Below, piece by piece: positions 1 through 11,548 of a stretch of 64,000 bases of DNA. Under the pieces are notes generated by a model that had not been told where the DNA came from, did no database searches, and was given only the letters and a program-made list of their open reading frames with translations. The DNA is from Pilatotrama ljubarskyi (Eukaryota > Basidiomycota > Agaricomycetes > Polyporales > Polyporaceae). A program made the position numbers and the translations under genes. Each line of letters begins with the position of its first letter. The first letter of the stretch is position 1. The stretch spans positions 559,251 to 623,250 of the forward strand of contig MU277674.1 of assembly GCA_022385805.1 (NCBI GenBank), given 5' to 3'.

Positions 1-71
1 TTTTTCTCGGCTCAGGTTTGCATATCCCTGACAGCTTTGCGGCGATTATACTGAGGACACTGTCCATCCAG

Positions 72-802
72 GGGGGCACACTAGCGAAGCCTTGAGCCTT
101 CTATCTGCTCTGGATTTTGCCCGCTATTCCCCGCGTACATACTTCATCAGTGAAGGCGATACCCTGAGCATGCGAAAGGCTCTCGAACTGGAAACGCTCA
201 AGACCGCCGACACCGCGGAGAGCACTCGATCTGTCCGTGTCATCCTATCCGAACTTCCTTTCCCCAGGCTGCGCACGGGCGATTGACCACTTCATCAGAA
301 TACACGCACACAGACGCCTTATTCATTCATCATAGTCCCGAGGGCTCGGCATGTTCACCAGTCACTCCTCACTACCCCATTCACTGCGGTATTCTCCCTC
401 GCTGCTGCGGTATGGCACTTCACATTAGCCCCCATTCTCCGGAGAGCATCAGTCCCTGAGGTCCTTCTGCTCAATGGGCCTGGAACCTGCCTGGTGTTAT
501 GCATGGCGGTCTACGTAAACCGAGTGCGCATGTTCACTTCTCTAGTCTAATTAGGCTGACAGGCGCATGTTCCCAAGATCCTTGGATTGAGCTCTCCTAG
601 GATGATCTATGTGGAATCATTTGCACGAGTGCGACGACTTTCCCTCTCTGGCAAATTGCTTAGGCCTCTGGTCGATAGGTGAGCGACTCCTCGACTATGA
701 GATAGTGAAGATTAAATGCCCCCTTCATCCAGGTTCGTTGTACAATGGCCGGACCTCATAGCGGATGGGAAAAGAGGAGAGTACCGTGGTTGGCTAATCT
801 AG
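72..802 (+). CDS. ALG14: UDP-GlcNAc transferase subunit ALG14 (5' end outside window)
   Basis: Membrane-anchoring subunit of the Alg13/Alg14 UDP-GlcNAc transferase, which adds the second GlcNAc of the lipid-linked oligosaccharide on the cytosolic face of the ER. The first visible exon opens after an acceptor at 70-71 and encodes the family motif GGHTSEALSLL, followed by SPRTYFISEGDTLS. The second exon (from about 336) gives PRARHVHQS and LLLNGPGTC and ends at 523. The third gives MIYVESFARVRRLSLSGK. The last gives FVVQWPDLIADGKREYRGWL and a TAG at 800-802. All four blocks occur in the same order in known Alg14 proteins. Bases 1-71 read as intron, so the N-terminal membrane anchor is missing. 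The donor of the intron ending at 335 is least certain (237 is my choice). The gene converges on U2AF1, leaving a 154-bp gap. Confidence 0.93.
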
Positions 803-956
803 ACTCATTCTGGAGCGTTTACGCGTGCTGTACAACGACAACGACAGCATACCATAACATTAGTACAATATATACAGCGACAAGCGGGAAGACGCGCAGG
901 ATACCCTGGTGAGCTAAGTAGACAACGAGATAACTACTGGAACACATCTTCAATCC

Positions 957-1871
957 TCACTTCCGAGTCCACCTGTCTTCACCATCATGACGTCCACCAC
1001 GTTTGGATGGGCTGGCGCTACGGCCACGACCCCCCTCCCTCTTGCCTGGCTCCCAGCCGCCTCCGCCGGTAGTCTGAGGGGGGTGTAGGCGCCTCTCTAA
1101 GCGCTGGCCATGGCGAAGCGAGCGTGCAAGCTCCGGAGATGGAAGTCGAAGGTGCATGAAGTTGCAGAATCCTCCGCGGTTGCACTCGCCGTTCTCGTTT
1201 TGACGACAGCATGCCTCCCGGAAGTCCGTCACGGGAGACAACTCCGCATACAGAGGACGGCCTTGACGCGTCATCAGCGCATGTTCGTGTAAACCGAGAA
1301 ATCACTACGCACCAGCATACCAGCGGTCGTTCAGGTTGTCTACAGCGGCCTGCGCCTCAGTTTCCCACTCGTAGCGCGCGTATACATTGCCGATGAGATG
1401 GTCGCCGACGTTGTCACATACCTAGAAAGAGTGGCCACTGTCAGTTCGCGGTACATACGGGCTCATGAGACCGAGTGCACTCACATGAAGCTCCAAGAGG
1501 TGCCCAAATTTCGCCAGCTCGCAGTAGAGATCTTCGTACACCGCATCGAAGCCCTCCTGCAACTCCTTTTCCGTCTTGGTGCAGACCGGGTCGTGCGCCG
1601 GGTTGTGGTATACGTTGGGAAGGAGTATGGTTTGCGAGAAGGCGGGCTTGATGTGTTTCCTTGAGCAGCGGTCGCCGTGGCGACATGCACCGATCTGGGA
1701 GAGAAAAACGGTCAGCTCAAGTTGCACGAATCAAGTCAGGAAAACCCACTTTGTAGTAGAAGGAGCAGTTTACGCGGTCCTGCTCAGTGCCGAAGATGTT
1801 TGCCTGCAACAAAGTCAGCTCCTTCATCCTAGAACTCAGACAGTGAAGAGACGTACCAAGTGGGAGGCCAT
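957..1871 (-). CDS. U2AF1: U2AF small subunit (U2AF35-type splicing factor)
   Basis: Small subunit of the U2AF heterodimer, which contacts the AG at 3' splice sites and recruits U2 snRNP in the nucleus. Five exons splice cleanly on the minus strand: 1871-1857, 1803-1750, 1694-1485, 1421-1313 and 1261-957. They give 230 aa. The start MASHL is only 15 nt of coding sequence. Zinc finger 1 reads C-x8-C-x5-C-x3-H ([20 protein letters not shown]). It is followed by a UHM-type RRM containing the NVYARYEWE block, then by zinc finger 2 ([20 protein letters not shown]). The tail is a short Gly/Arg/Ser stretch with RSASPSKR in place of the long RS domain of animals. One donor is GTGGGT, also used elsewhere in the window. 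Conservation to fission yeast and human proteins is unmistakable. Confidence 0.97.
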
Positions 1872-4473
1872 GATGAGCGAAAGTGCGCACGAAGTGGATG
1901 AGGTTTGCGTATTGGAGGTGCAGCCTGCTTATATAGGTGGCTGAAGCTGACTAAGCAGGCATGAGCATGTCCAACCCTTGCCTTTTCGAGTGCGTTCGAG
2001 AGCGGACCGTCGACGGCCCGGGGGCACCCGACTTTCGATGTCGGTGCCATAGCTCCTCCTCGTTCGTTGCTCCAAGGAAGTCAGCTCATGCTGACAGTAC
2101 TCTCGAACGGAGGTGACCCTCTGCGGGTCTTCTGTCATCCGACGACCCCGAAGAGGGCTTACATCCATTTCTTCAAGGGCCATGAGCTGAGTCCATGACG
2201 TCTCAGGTCTCCGATCTCACGCTGCTCTCAAGGTTTGACAAATGACTTATAATGCGGGCCAGCTTTCCCTTTGACAGGCCCTGGTATTACAGGAATTGGA
2301 GTGATTTACGAGGCCCGATCTTGCGCGATACTCATTCATTTTACGGACGATAGCTTGAACCTCATGGATTAGAAGAACACCGGGTCCCCGCCATTTCACT
2401 CGAGCTGAGGATCCAACGCTGGTTTTTCTCGGTTCCTACGATATGCTGTCGGACAGTATTATGTCGCCTACGAATGCCTGAACACGAATGCGCGCTCGTC
2501 TTGGCAGCTCACCAATCTATCAGTGGTGCAGATGGACGTACGGCGTCGGTTCATGCGGTCGCGGGCCTGTCCAACTAACGGCTATCTTCAAAGCCAAGCT
2601 GGTTAGTGCAGCTCTAGATCTTAGCTACAGCTTTGACCAGTCAAACTCACGTCGCCCACCAGCATCTTCACAGCGACATGCCATCTACCTATATAGGAAT
2701 AGAGGCGTCATCCGTGTGATGCCTGCCGGTCGCTCGCCGGCGCGCAACAAGGTGATGAGTGCGTATTGCTCGTATTTCCATCGAAAGCGCGCCTCACCAA
2801 CGTTCGCTTCACGGTCCGTCGTCCGATCACCCGGTGCGTACTCCGCTCAGATGGGAACAGCACCGTGCGGCCTTCCCCGCGAAGGGTGCCTACGCTTCCG
2901 TGCTTACAGATAGCCTTCTCCGCCGATACTTCCAGCTCACTGAGTATGTCGGCCTTCGGCGATGTTTCCCTGCGGTGCGCCCAACAACTCTACTTCGTTG
3001 CTGTCCTAGACACGAGTGACATGCTCCACAATAGAGGCACATCTTCGGGTTGCAGTCAAAGTGCTCTCGCGTGTCAATATTCCATTCCACGGAGATTTCT
3101 CGTCGGCGCGAGTGCCCGAGCTCTCGGGACGCGACTGTAGCGAAGCTGCCAAGGTTGTACAGCGACCAGGACGGTGTATACGCAATGCTTGGCGGTCCCT
3201 CGACGCTCTTGGCCCACCCTTGGCATGTGAAGTGAAGCATATGCATCTCTCCCGCATCCTTATCCCGGAATCAAGCTGCTCTGTCCGAATAGCTTGCGCG
3301 TCTTCTTCTACTTTCTCCCACCGTCCGGTCTCAGTAACGATGCCAGAGGACAAGACGATTCATCGATGAGGTGGATTGTCTACTCGATAAGTAACCCTCT
3401 CGGGCCGTATGGTTCACAGCATCTAAAGCATGGTTATCCCGGCCGAGTCTGCTAGCTGACTGGGCGCCGCTCCCGTCCTCGTTGTAGCCATACCGTGTAA
3501 GAAGCCTCCTGGGACGAGGATCCCACATTATCTGATAAGATTGGATTGCATGTGGGCTCTTGGCGGTACTCCCGTCCTGGTGAGAACAGCAGGATGCTGA
3601 TGCAGCAGGCTGGCCCGGCTGAGATCCCACAGGAGCGATAATGAAGAAAATCCAGTATGTCGGATATGCGCCTATGTTTATTGATATGAATTACTCACAC
3701 TCATTTCACCTCAGAAACTATCCCGCACGGCGGCGCCATCCGGAGTCGCCGCTGGCGGTCATGACTATCGTTCGATCGCCTCCGCTTCGACCCATACAGC
3801 ACTTTGGGACGCTCTTTACATGGACATGCAGCAAATATACTTGAAATGATACTTGTGCGCGTCATGACCTTCGCACGAACGCCCGCATTCTCGATACCGT
3901 CACATAAGGCGAACTAACGGGCAACTTGAGAACCGAACAGTCTTGCAGAGAGGCAAGCCTGAGAGGCGATTCAGGGGAGCAGGTGTAAGTGCGCTCGGAC
4001 GGCGGCCTGGGACATCGCGTAGACGTATCGTGTATCGCCATGACCGCAGACGACCGCAAGAGTCGGGTCATGCGGCGACTCTCGCGAATTCCTTGGACCT
4101 GTATGTTGCTACGTTGCGATGCGCCCTCTCTTCAAGGTCTCTCGCGCATGGGGAACTTACAGGCATCCGGTCAAATTGTTCGGATAAGGACTGACTTGTT
4201 GAAGTCCGTGCATCCGTATGTATGTGGCATAGTTTGTGGGCGCCCTGCCACATGCACGATTTGTCCACGATCACATAAAATCCAGTGGTCTCCTGATCAA
4301 GTCGAGATTGCGATTTGATGGAATCTCGCGTTCACGGATCTCGCCATCCGTTCCGCGACGGTTTGCAATGAAAATTGATGATCCACAGAACAGGGCAGAC
4401 GGGTAAGAGGTAGTACAAGGTTTAAATATCTGGTACAGGGTATCGAACTTCATTCAACGACAAATATCTCAAG
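1872..4473. other. gene-poor interval, no supported gene
   Basis: About 2.6 kb between the starts/ends of U2AF1 and the zinc-cluster gene. Open frames up to about 140 codons occur on both strands, for example minus 2890-3246 with a CNPKMCLYCGACHSC stretch. They overlap one another, lack a recognisable domain and do not join into a convincing spliced model. The part next to 1872 should contain the U2AF1 promoter. The rest may be old eroded sequence. Confidence 0.5.
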
Positions 4474-6021
4474 CTAGAGACCTGCCCCTTGCGACCAATC
4501 AGTGGGCTGTCTGAGCGGCTCCCATGACATGAAGGAGTCATCCCAAGGAGGGCTGGGATATGACTGTGCGTGTGCGTGCTTGAAGTCCCATGCTCGTGGA
4601 GACTGAAGGGCGCCCGGCGCAGAGCTGTTCTGAGAAGGCCCCGCCCCCGTGTAAGGTGGACGCCCGAAGAGTCCGGCCGCAGGTAGGGGCGGAGTTCTTG
4701 GCTGGGAAGAGGTTACATCCGGCGGTGTGACGATATTGCCCAACGCGGTCCTGTATGTTGTAATGGTAGAGGTTATCAGCCGCTGAGAATAGCTTCCCAA
4801 GGTTTAGACGACTTACGTAGTGAACCTGTCTAGCTCCGAGATTCCCCTATGAACCTTGCACTCTGACTGCGCTCCATGCTTGGCGTACCGTGACAGGATC
4901 TCGGTGGCGCGTCGCAGCCGCAGAGACAGCTCCAAAACGGTGCTATAGCCCGTATGATCGTTCAGACACCCGCAGTGATCCTGGGCATGGTCTCCTGGAC
5001 AGCCTGGATTCGGGGTAGAGAGGAGATTCTCGAGCATGTCGTTCAGATAACCGCCGGGATGATGCCCGGAGTCGCCCGATGTGTGGCAAGACGTCAGAAG
5101 TGAAGATAGGTCGTAATCTTGATTCAGCATAGAGCTGATGACATCCGTAGCAGGGCCCGGATAAGGTTCGACAGGTGAGTGAGCGAGCGGAGAGGGGGTA
5201 TTGAGCGGAGATGGTGACCCAAAGGCAGAGGCACCTGACGACCGGCCAGAAGGAGTCTCGAGTGCTGCCGAGGGAGAAGCGGGAGTGCGCGCTCTTGGGG
5301 GAACAGGGGACCTGGGTGGAATGGAGAAGTATCCCGGCGACTGCCTTTCCTTCGAGGATGACGCAGCGCTGCTAGCGTCATCTGGTATGAGACTGGTCGT
5401 AGAGCTATTGTTGGTGCCAGCTCCGGTCTGGGCCCAGCGAGGGTGAGGCTTATTCTTGAGCTGCAAGGGTCGGCGGAGTGAGAGGGCCGACAGTTTGACA
5501 ATGCTGGTCGTTCTCACCTCGCGGATGATGCTCTCTAGCTCGGCGACCCGCTTCTGCAGTCGAGCCGCTTCGTCGTGCGCATTGGCCCTACGAGTCGACT
5601 GTCGGTCACAACAGCCTTCGAGACTGCACAAAGTGAGCTCACCTGTGTGAAGGGTTGTCGACTTCGTAGACACACAAACCAGTCTATGCTGTGCGTGAGA
5701 GATAGTCCTTGTAGACTCTGGGAGTACCATACCAGTCCGAGTTGAGTACAACGACCGCAGGGACGTTGACGATCGCACTGATGAACAACATAAGCGCCTG
5801 CCGGGCGCGTCGATAGCTCCAGTCTCTCACCATGCGCTTGGAGGTATGGCAGTTAAGGCATGATTGGGTGGGTCGGTTGCGCCGTTTCCCTGCCCCATAG
5901 TCAGTACTTGTGGACGACGACAAGGTAGGAGGTACTCACGCCGGTGGTCGTCCTCGGGAGTGCGCTTCGGAGGGGTAGCAGTGGAAGCTCTCTTCTTAGC
6001 GGTTGCAGAATCGGTAGACAT
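4474..6021 (-). CDS. Zn2Cys6 fungal transcription factor
   Basis: Predicted nuclear DNA-binding regulator. The ATG at 6021 begins MSTDSATAKKRASTATPPKR. The zinc cluster is spread over three exons: CLNCHTSKRM, then CDRQRPCGRCTQLGL, then TGLCVYEVDNPSHR. The spacing is C-x2-C-x6-C-x5-C-x2-C-x8-C, with the usual CDR-x-RPC core. A short coiled coil follows (ARLQKRVAELESIIREVR), as expected for dimerisation next to the binuclear cluster. The middle is Ser/Pro-rich. A conserved C-terminal region contains a Cys/His stretch (DHAQDHCGCLNDH) and a helical block (SLRLRRATEILSRYAKHG). The final exon (stop at 4474) is Pro/Gly-rich. No fungal_trans (PF04082) domain is visible, so the target pathway cannot be inferred. 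No biosynthetic genes lie beside it. Confidence 0.88.
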
Positions 6022-9000
6022 TCTTCCGGGGGCTCAAATGAAACAGGCGAGCCATTTTACGGCGACTTTATAACAGAGCCTCGATCAGAGGTCTTGGCAC
6101 TCGACCCGGCGGACGGGATAGGAATACTCCTCCGTAAGGCAGGTGGTGACTGGGAAGCATCCCTGGAGCCGTTGGAAAGGCTCGAGAAGGAGAACTGAAC
6201 GACATGGTGCGATAGGCGCACGCCCAGGTCAAGTCCCTGTATCGGACACCGGAGTGGGAAGGTCGAAGATTATTTCGGACAGCGCAGCGTGAGACGTGGA
6301 GAACGCCGCGACGGCGTCGACAATCAGCGTCTCGCCAGTCCCGCCGTGACAATCGTATCGCTGGCAGGAAGGTCGGCTCCTTTCGGACGATACGATTGAC
6401 TCTCTCAGAAGTGAGCCAGCGCCAAGACAGTCGAAGACCGTTTGCGTACCCACGTCAGGGGAGTGCGCCCATGTGAACCACACACGACACCTTCTTTCCC
6501 GGTGGCGAACGCCAGCGCGTCCCTGCCTGGACGCCGGGTGAGATAGCTGCCAATCTGGGATCGGTGACCTGCTTACTGGTTGGCGTTGAACGTACGGCAT
6601 GAAAAGCATCTTGAAGATCGCCGCTGAGGGAACCGGAGCTCTCGGCCCCAAGCAGGTTAGGAAAATGGGTCGCGCGGAGCCCTTCGATCGTTGAAAGGCT
6701 ACGGGTGCTGTATAATCCTGAGAGAGTACGCTGTATAACGCGCTGAATTGAGGCCAGAGGCTCACGCACAAGCTCTACGCCTAACTTACCCCGGCGCGTA
6801 TCGACGTGGGAAGCAAGGATCTTTTCCGGCGTTGTACGTGTCCATGAATCCCGGGACATGTCCCATCAGATCTCGGACGTCTTGGCATTGCCAGAAAGGC
6901 AACGGCTAATGCCCGGACAATGGGAGTATCGCACGGCCGAGATGCACATATGAGCTTCGGCAGGTACGCTGACCCGGATTCTCGCTGATGTGTACCCTTT
7001 ATCTCGAGTCCGTAAAATCGACGGTAGACGCGTGCAACATGATAGGCCTTACATGAGCAGATGTGTACCGCTAAGAGATAGAGAGGACGATAGTAGTTGC
7101 GTGCGAGCACTTGCTGTGCCTAGCTGTACCTGTAAAGCAAATGTGCGAGGAGAAGGGTGAATGTCCGCCATACCCCTGGGTATCCATGAACGCGACCCTC
7201 ACCCAATGGATCCGCCTCCGATGTGACTGACAGTAATTTGCCGTGTGCAACATGAACCCGGAGGTTGTTCGATCCTATCATGATCGACGGTCATTGACCC
7301 GGTATGGATGCGTGCGATGCAGTTCGTGAGATGTTCCAGCGGCATTGCACGCCCCTCGGTACGCCCACATTTGTCACTGCATGCAGTGTTACTAGGCTCA
7401 CGTCCGTAGACCGGCGGGCCGCTTGTAAAGCTTCCAATCCCTCGCTGTACGTGGAAGCGGCAGCCGCACTGTCTATATTGACAGTTGCGAGTTACTAGCG
7501 AACGACATTGCACTGAGAACGTCAGTGCGTCAGTAATGGGCGAGCACACTAATGGCTTAGCACGTACCTTAGTGCGTCGAATCCTCAACTTCACCTCCAT
7601 GATGGATGTGGCCACACAATGCATCTCGCATATTGGTGATACCGCCTGCGACGAACGTGGCCGTAAGCATGCGTTACGTCTGAGCGGGCTGAGCACCGGC
7701 CCTCGGCCAGGAAACTTCCAGACGCAGTATGGGAATCATCAATGTCTACGGAGAGCGAAGTAAGCGACGTCCGATACGTCGTAGCGAAGAGTGGAGCAGA
7801 ATTTCGAGGCCAGAATGACCTGGAAGAGAGGACATTCTCACTGCAACAGAACCGCGATAGGCGGTACTCTTCCTGAACCCAGCCGGCGCAGTACACTGCT
7901 CTGAAGCGCTGGCTCTTGACAAAGAACCTGCAGCTAGTGATTTCTACATACAGAGCTTTCCTTGAACGCAGCGGACCGCATGGCGGGGGCTGTTAGACAG
8001 GAAGAGTCGTCGGGAGCGGAGACAGCAACTGCGACGCGATGCAGCAGAGCAACTCTGTCGGGCAGTAGAATCAGAAGAGATCATACGAAGCTTGTTGGCT
8101 CTACACACGAACAGTACATCTTGTCTTGGCCTTGGCGGAATGGAAGCCGTCTGCGTCACTCGCGTAGTATCGCCGCTAGCCAAGCTACGTCTCCGGCGAA
8201 CATCGCGAACCTGGTGCTGTTTCGCCCCGGCCTCTGAAGCAGATCGCGCGCGTCTCCATGCTTCGTACGAGATAGCGAGTGCACTGCGGACACTTCGAGG
8301 GTACAAAGACCGCTTTCAGCCTTTTCTGGATCTATGACAAGGGAAAGAGAAGGCGCAGTGGTCGAGCGCGCCCGTATACCCAGTCTGGCAGACAAAGGAC
8401 TTGAATACTGGACGGTGAGCCAAGTCGGAGCACACCCGGAGGCGACGTACCGGAGCAGCAGTCTTGGAACGATTCTGATACGAGGATAAGCTCCTGACTC
8501 TTCATCAGAGTAGTACTACTCGACGATGTAGACGTCGGAGTTGAGCGCACACGCCCTCGGTGCTTATGCATAGCGCCACGACGGCGCTGGTCCTACATGC
8601 CCGTTGCAAGCAGGCCCTCGAGCTGTAGTAAGCGTGGTGGGAACGAGGCTGTGAGGGGTGAGAACCCGACGGAAGGCTATCCAGCGAAGAGCTACGAGAT
8701 CGGGAATGGCTTGGCGTTTAGATGAGGAAAGTGTGCCTGCATGTTATGGAGTCGCTCGGAAACGCGGGCCTCCAGCGGCGTTGGAAACGGTAGAGAAGGT
8801 GAGAACGGCGTCCGGAGTCTGAAACTGAAGGTAGATGCGCTCGAGGAACCAGAAGGGAGTGATTCACAGAGCCTCACCCAGCTGTGCCGGGGCCCACTCA
8901 GAATACGCGACGGTGACATAGATCATCATCAGAGGACGACCCTCTCGGTCTCTGGAACACCAAGAGATGGCACAGGTGGGGATACGTCGGGGACTTGGGA

Positions 9001-10291
9001 GGACCAAGCGCTTCTGCGACAGCACCCATGTGTCGTACTGTCTCGCGACGAACGATGACCCGGCGGGCGGTCGGGCCATTCTTCTAGCTCGTGGTATCAA
9101 TGCCCTGGGAGGAATGATTGGAGCGCTGCGAGCGCGACGGCGACAGTTTCTCTTCTTCCCGATAAGTCTGCCAGACCCGACTTATCAGGATCTGCGCCGT
9201 CACGGCGCAAAGGGCATACGCACTTGGCCAACACAATCGGGCCTGCACAGCACTGAAGGCCATTTCGATGGTGGGACTGCTTTGGAACCCGTCCAGGTGG
9301 TAGAGAGTGTCGGGATGGCAGAGGAGGGCGGGCTTGGCACCCCACCGGCGAGCAGCTTCCATCAGACAAGAATGCGAAGACCTCCCGATGCAATGTCGTG
9401 GGCCGCCCGACCTTCCCTGCTGACTCATTGAACAGTGGCTTCGGAGGCGAAGACATCGCCTACTTCGCTGGGATCGGCGGTGGGGGCTTGAAGCCTACGG
9501 GCCATACCTTGGAGCTGCCGAGCCAGGGACACTCAGCTTGGCAGGAGAACCTCTCGGAGGTTTCGGGTCGGGAGCGCCGACGACGTCTCGCACCAGTCAA
9601 CACTTCGTCTTCTGACAGGGTCTGACAGGAGCTGACGGACACACCTCAGGTATCCAGAGCGCCCCTCGAACAAAGCGGCGACTATACTGCATTCGCAGGT
9701 CGGCACAACCAATTGAGCGCGAATACACGTTGTGGGACCGACGGGCCTCGCCCTGCGATACTAGGCAAATGAAGGGGTGACAACAGTCCTCGACTTACGT
9801 TACACACCATTGTGGCGCTAGGCCCTGTGAGACGATGAACCTGATTGACGGAACGCTGCCCACCGTCTACAGAGTCATAAATGAACCTTACCGGCATCTC
9901 AAGCGCTCGGCGACCCGGGTTCACCGATACATCCTCCATGCAAGGCGGTCTAATAGGAGGACCCCATAGGACAGCTGTCGATATTCGGTTGTATCTTGCG
10001 AAGCCCCTACCATCGTCTCGTGGAGCCTGTCCGCCTCGTTTGACCTTATCTTTTCAAAGTGCCTCCCGAAAGACATCGACATGGTCCTAGCCTTGGCACA
10101 TCACTGGAGCTTTCGACTGCTGCCATTCGTCGGTGCAAAAGTAATCGCAGAACGATTGATAAATGAACCATAGCAGGAACCGATGTTACACGCATGAGTG
10201 GTACACGAGACGGAGACGTGGGACTAGACAGCTTGCACGGTTTGCTTAGCCAATGGTGTGGAGGCGGTATGAATGGCTTACCTCAACCCGA
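6022..10291. other. 4.3-kb gene-poor block, possibly eroded sequence
   Basis: The longest stretch without a supportable gene. Overlapping open frames of 60-180 codons occur on both strands but have no continuous domain. Two places look protein-like. The minus-strand frame 6229-6771 ends with a P-loop-like HGGTGETLIVDAVAAF, reminiscent of Pif1/Helitron helicase Walker A (GGTGK-S/T) but with Glu for the catalytic Lys. Minus-strand sequence at 9084-9456 is open in two frames with hydrophobic segments. No terminal repeats, LTRs or target-site duplications were recognised by eye. The part near 6022 should hold the promoter of the zinc-cluster gene. Confidence 0.45.
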
Positions 10292-11548
10292 TCACACATT
10301 GCCTTGGTACTGAACAGCGGCAGCCGTCGCGCTGGCGATAGCGGCCAGCATCGTGACCCACCAGGCACGGTACAATGTTTGCCAACCTTCCTCGTCGACA
10401 ATGCGCTTGAAACAATCGACGAAACCGAGGTAGGGGTCCTTCTCATGACGGAGTCTGTTTGAAGATTAGTAAGGGTGCTAGATGATTCGTCATCCATGAG
10501 ACTTACCCGATAACATCCTCTTCCTGATTGGAGTACTCCGCGTATTCGTGGGCCTCAACGGCGTCATCCTCGACTTCCTGTTCCACCGAGTTGTACTCTG
10601 GAGTAGCATGATTGCGCTGAATGGCAAGCTTCGTGGACATGACTTCCAAAGGGCACGTGATGAGAACGCTGAGGATCTCGATGCTGAGGTAGATGCCGAA
10701 CTTGAAAGGAGTGAAGCCCTTGGAAAGGAGAAGCAGTCGGAAACTTCTCAGGACAACGACAGCATACAAGATTTGCAACATCTGGGTTGCAAGCAATCCC
10801 GGCGCAAGATACAACGTCCAAGGACGCCGCCGCTCAGTCGGAGTGAGGAGGATGCGCAAAGAATAGATCGGGGCGAAGTAGGGAAGCTTGTACGGAGTCA
10901 CGATGGAGCTGAACGTGGCGATAAGTGTTTACCGCAGAGGCAGGACAATATTGAGCTGACCGATATGTCAAGACGACCGCAGGAAGGGCGATCAACATGC
11001 TGAAGATACCAGCCACGAAAATGGCAAGAATTCCGCTGTTGTCGATGGTATCGATACGGTTATGACTGGTAAGTTTGCGGGAGTCCATGGCAGCGACCGT
11101 GAAGCCAGTCATGACCATGGTGGCGAGAGCGGTCGGCACTGCAGAGCGTCAGGATCCTTTCAACTCAATTTGCAATCGTTCTACACACTTAGACCCTTGT
11201 ACAGGCCTGCAAACCCCTGCGTGGCAGATCCATCTCAACGTCACCCCGTTTCACGCATACATGACGACTCACCTCAATGCGATAGGCCCTCCCAAGCATA
11301 CCGAAGAAGCTCGTGACGATCGGTCCCGTGTGGACATGCACATTTCCCTCGGGATCCAGTTGTAGAGCCTTGGGATTGTAGTTTGCTGACGAGCGGTCTT
11401 AGAGAATACGGGACGGCAACAGCTAGGTTTCTTGCTCACCGCGTAACCGAACGAGTGCGCCGGTGAGTGGTACGGTGATCAACAGCGACAGAGACAGAGA
11501 CAAGACGAGAGTAACACCAAGAACGAGCAGTTCTCCGAGAGTATACAT
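10292..11548 (-). CDS. divergent mitochondrial carrier (SLC25-like) protein
   Basis: Probable inner- or outer-mitochondrial-membrane solute carrier. The start MYTLGELLVLG has a good context (gcccaccATG). The first exon is one hydrophobic segment rich in Leu/Val/Ser. Further exons give the block FFGMLGRAYRIE-GFAGLYKGL, which matches the carrier pattern of a helix followed by E-G-x-x-x-L-Y-(K/R)-G. A second unit has ITCPLEVMSTKLAIQR (P-x-(D/E)-x-x-x-x-(K/R) signature) followed after an acidic insert by PYLGFVDCFKRIVDEEGW-TLYRAWW. The protein ends VQYQGNV with a TGA at 10292-10294. Only about two of the usual three carrier repeats are obvious and the signatures are degenerate, so the substrate cannot be named. 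At least five introns, including a 28-nt exon (GFAGLYKGL). An insert rich in Glu/Asp lies in the matrix-loop position. Confidence 0.78.

Noticed and set aside
2890..3353. Minus-strand frames with Cys-rich CLYCGACHSC
   Set aside because: Looks zinc-ligand-like but isolated; no flanking exons or known family could be joined.
8967..9431. Plus-strand frame of 154 codons
   Set aside because: Two minus-strand frames are open over the same bases, composition is GC-driven, no domain or splice partners.
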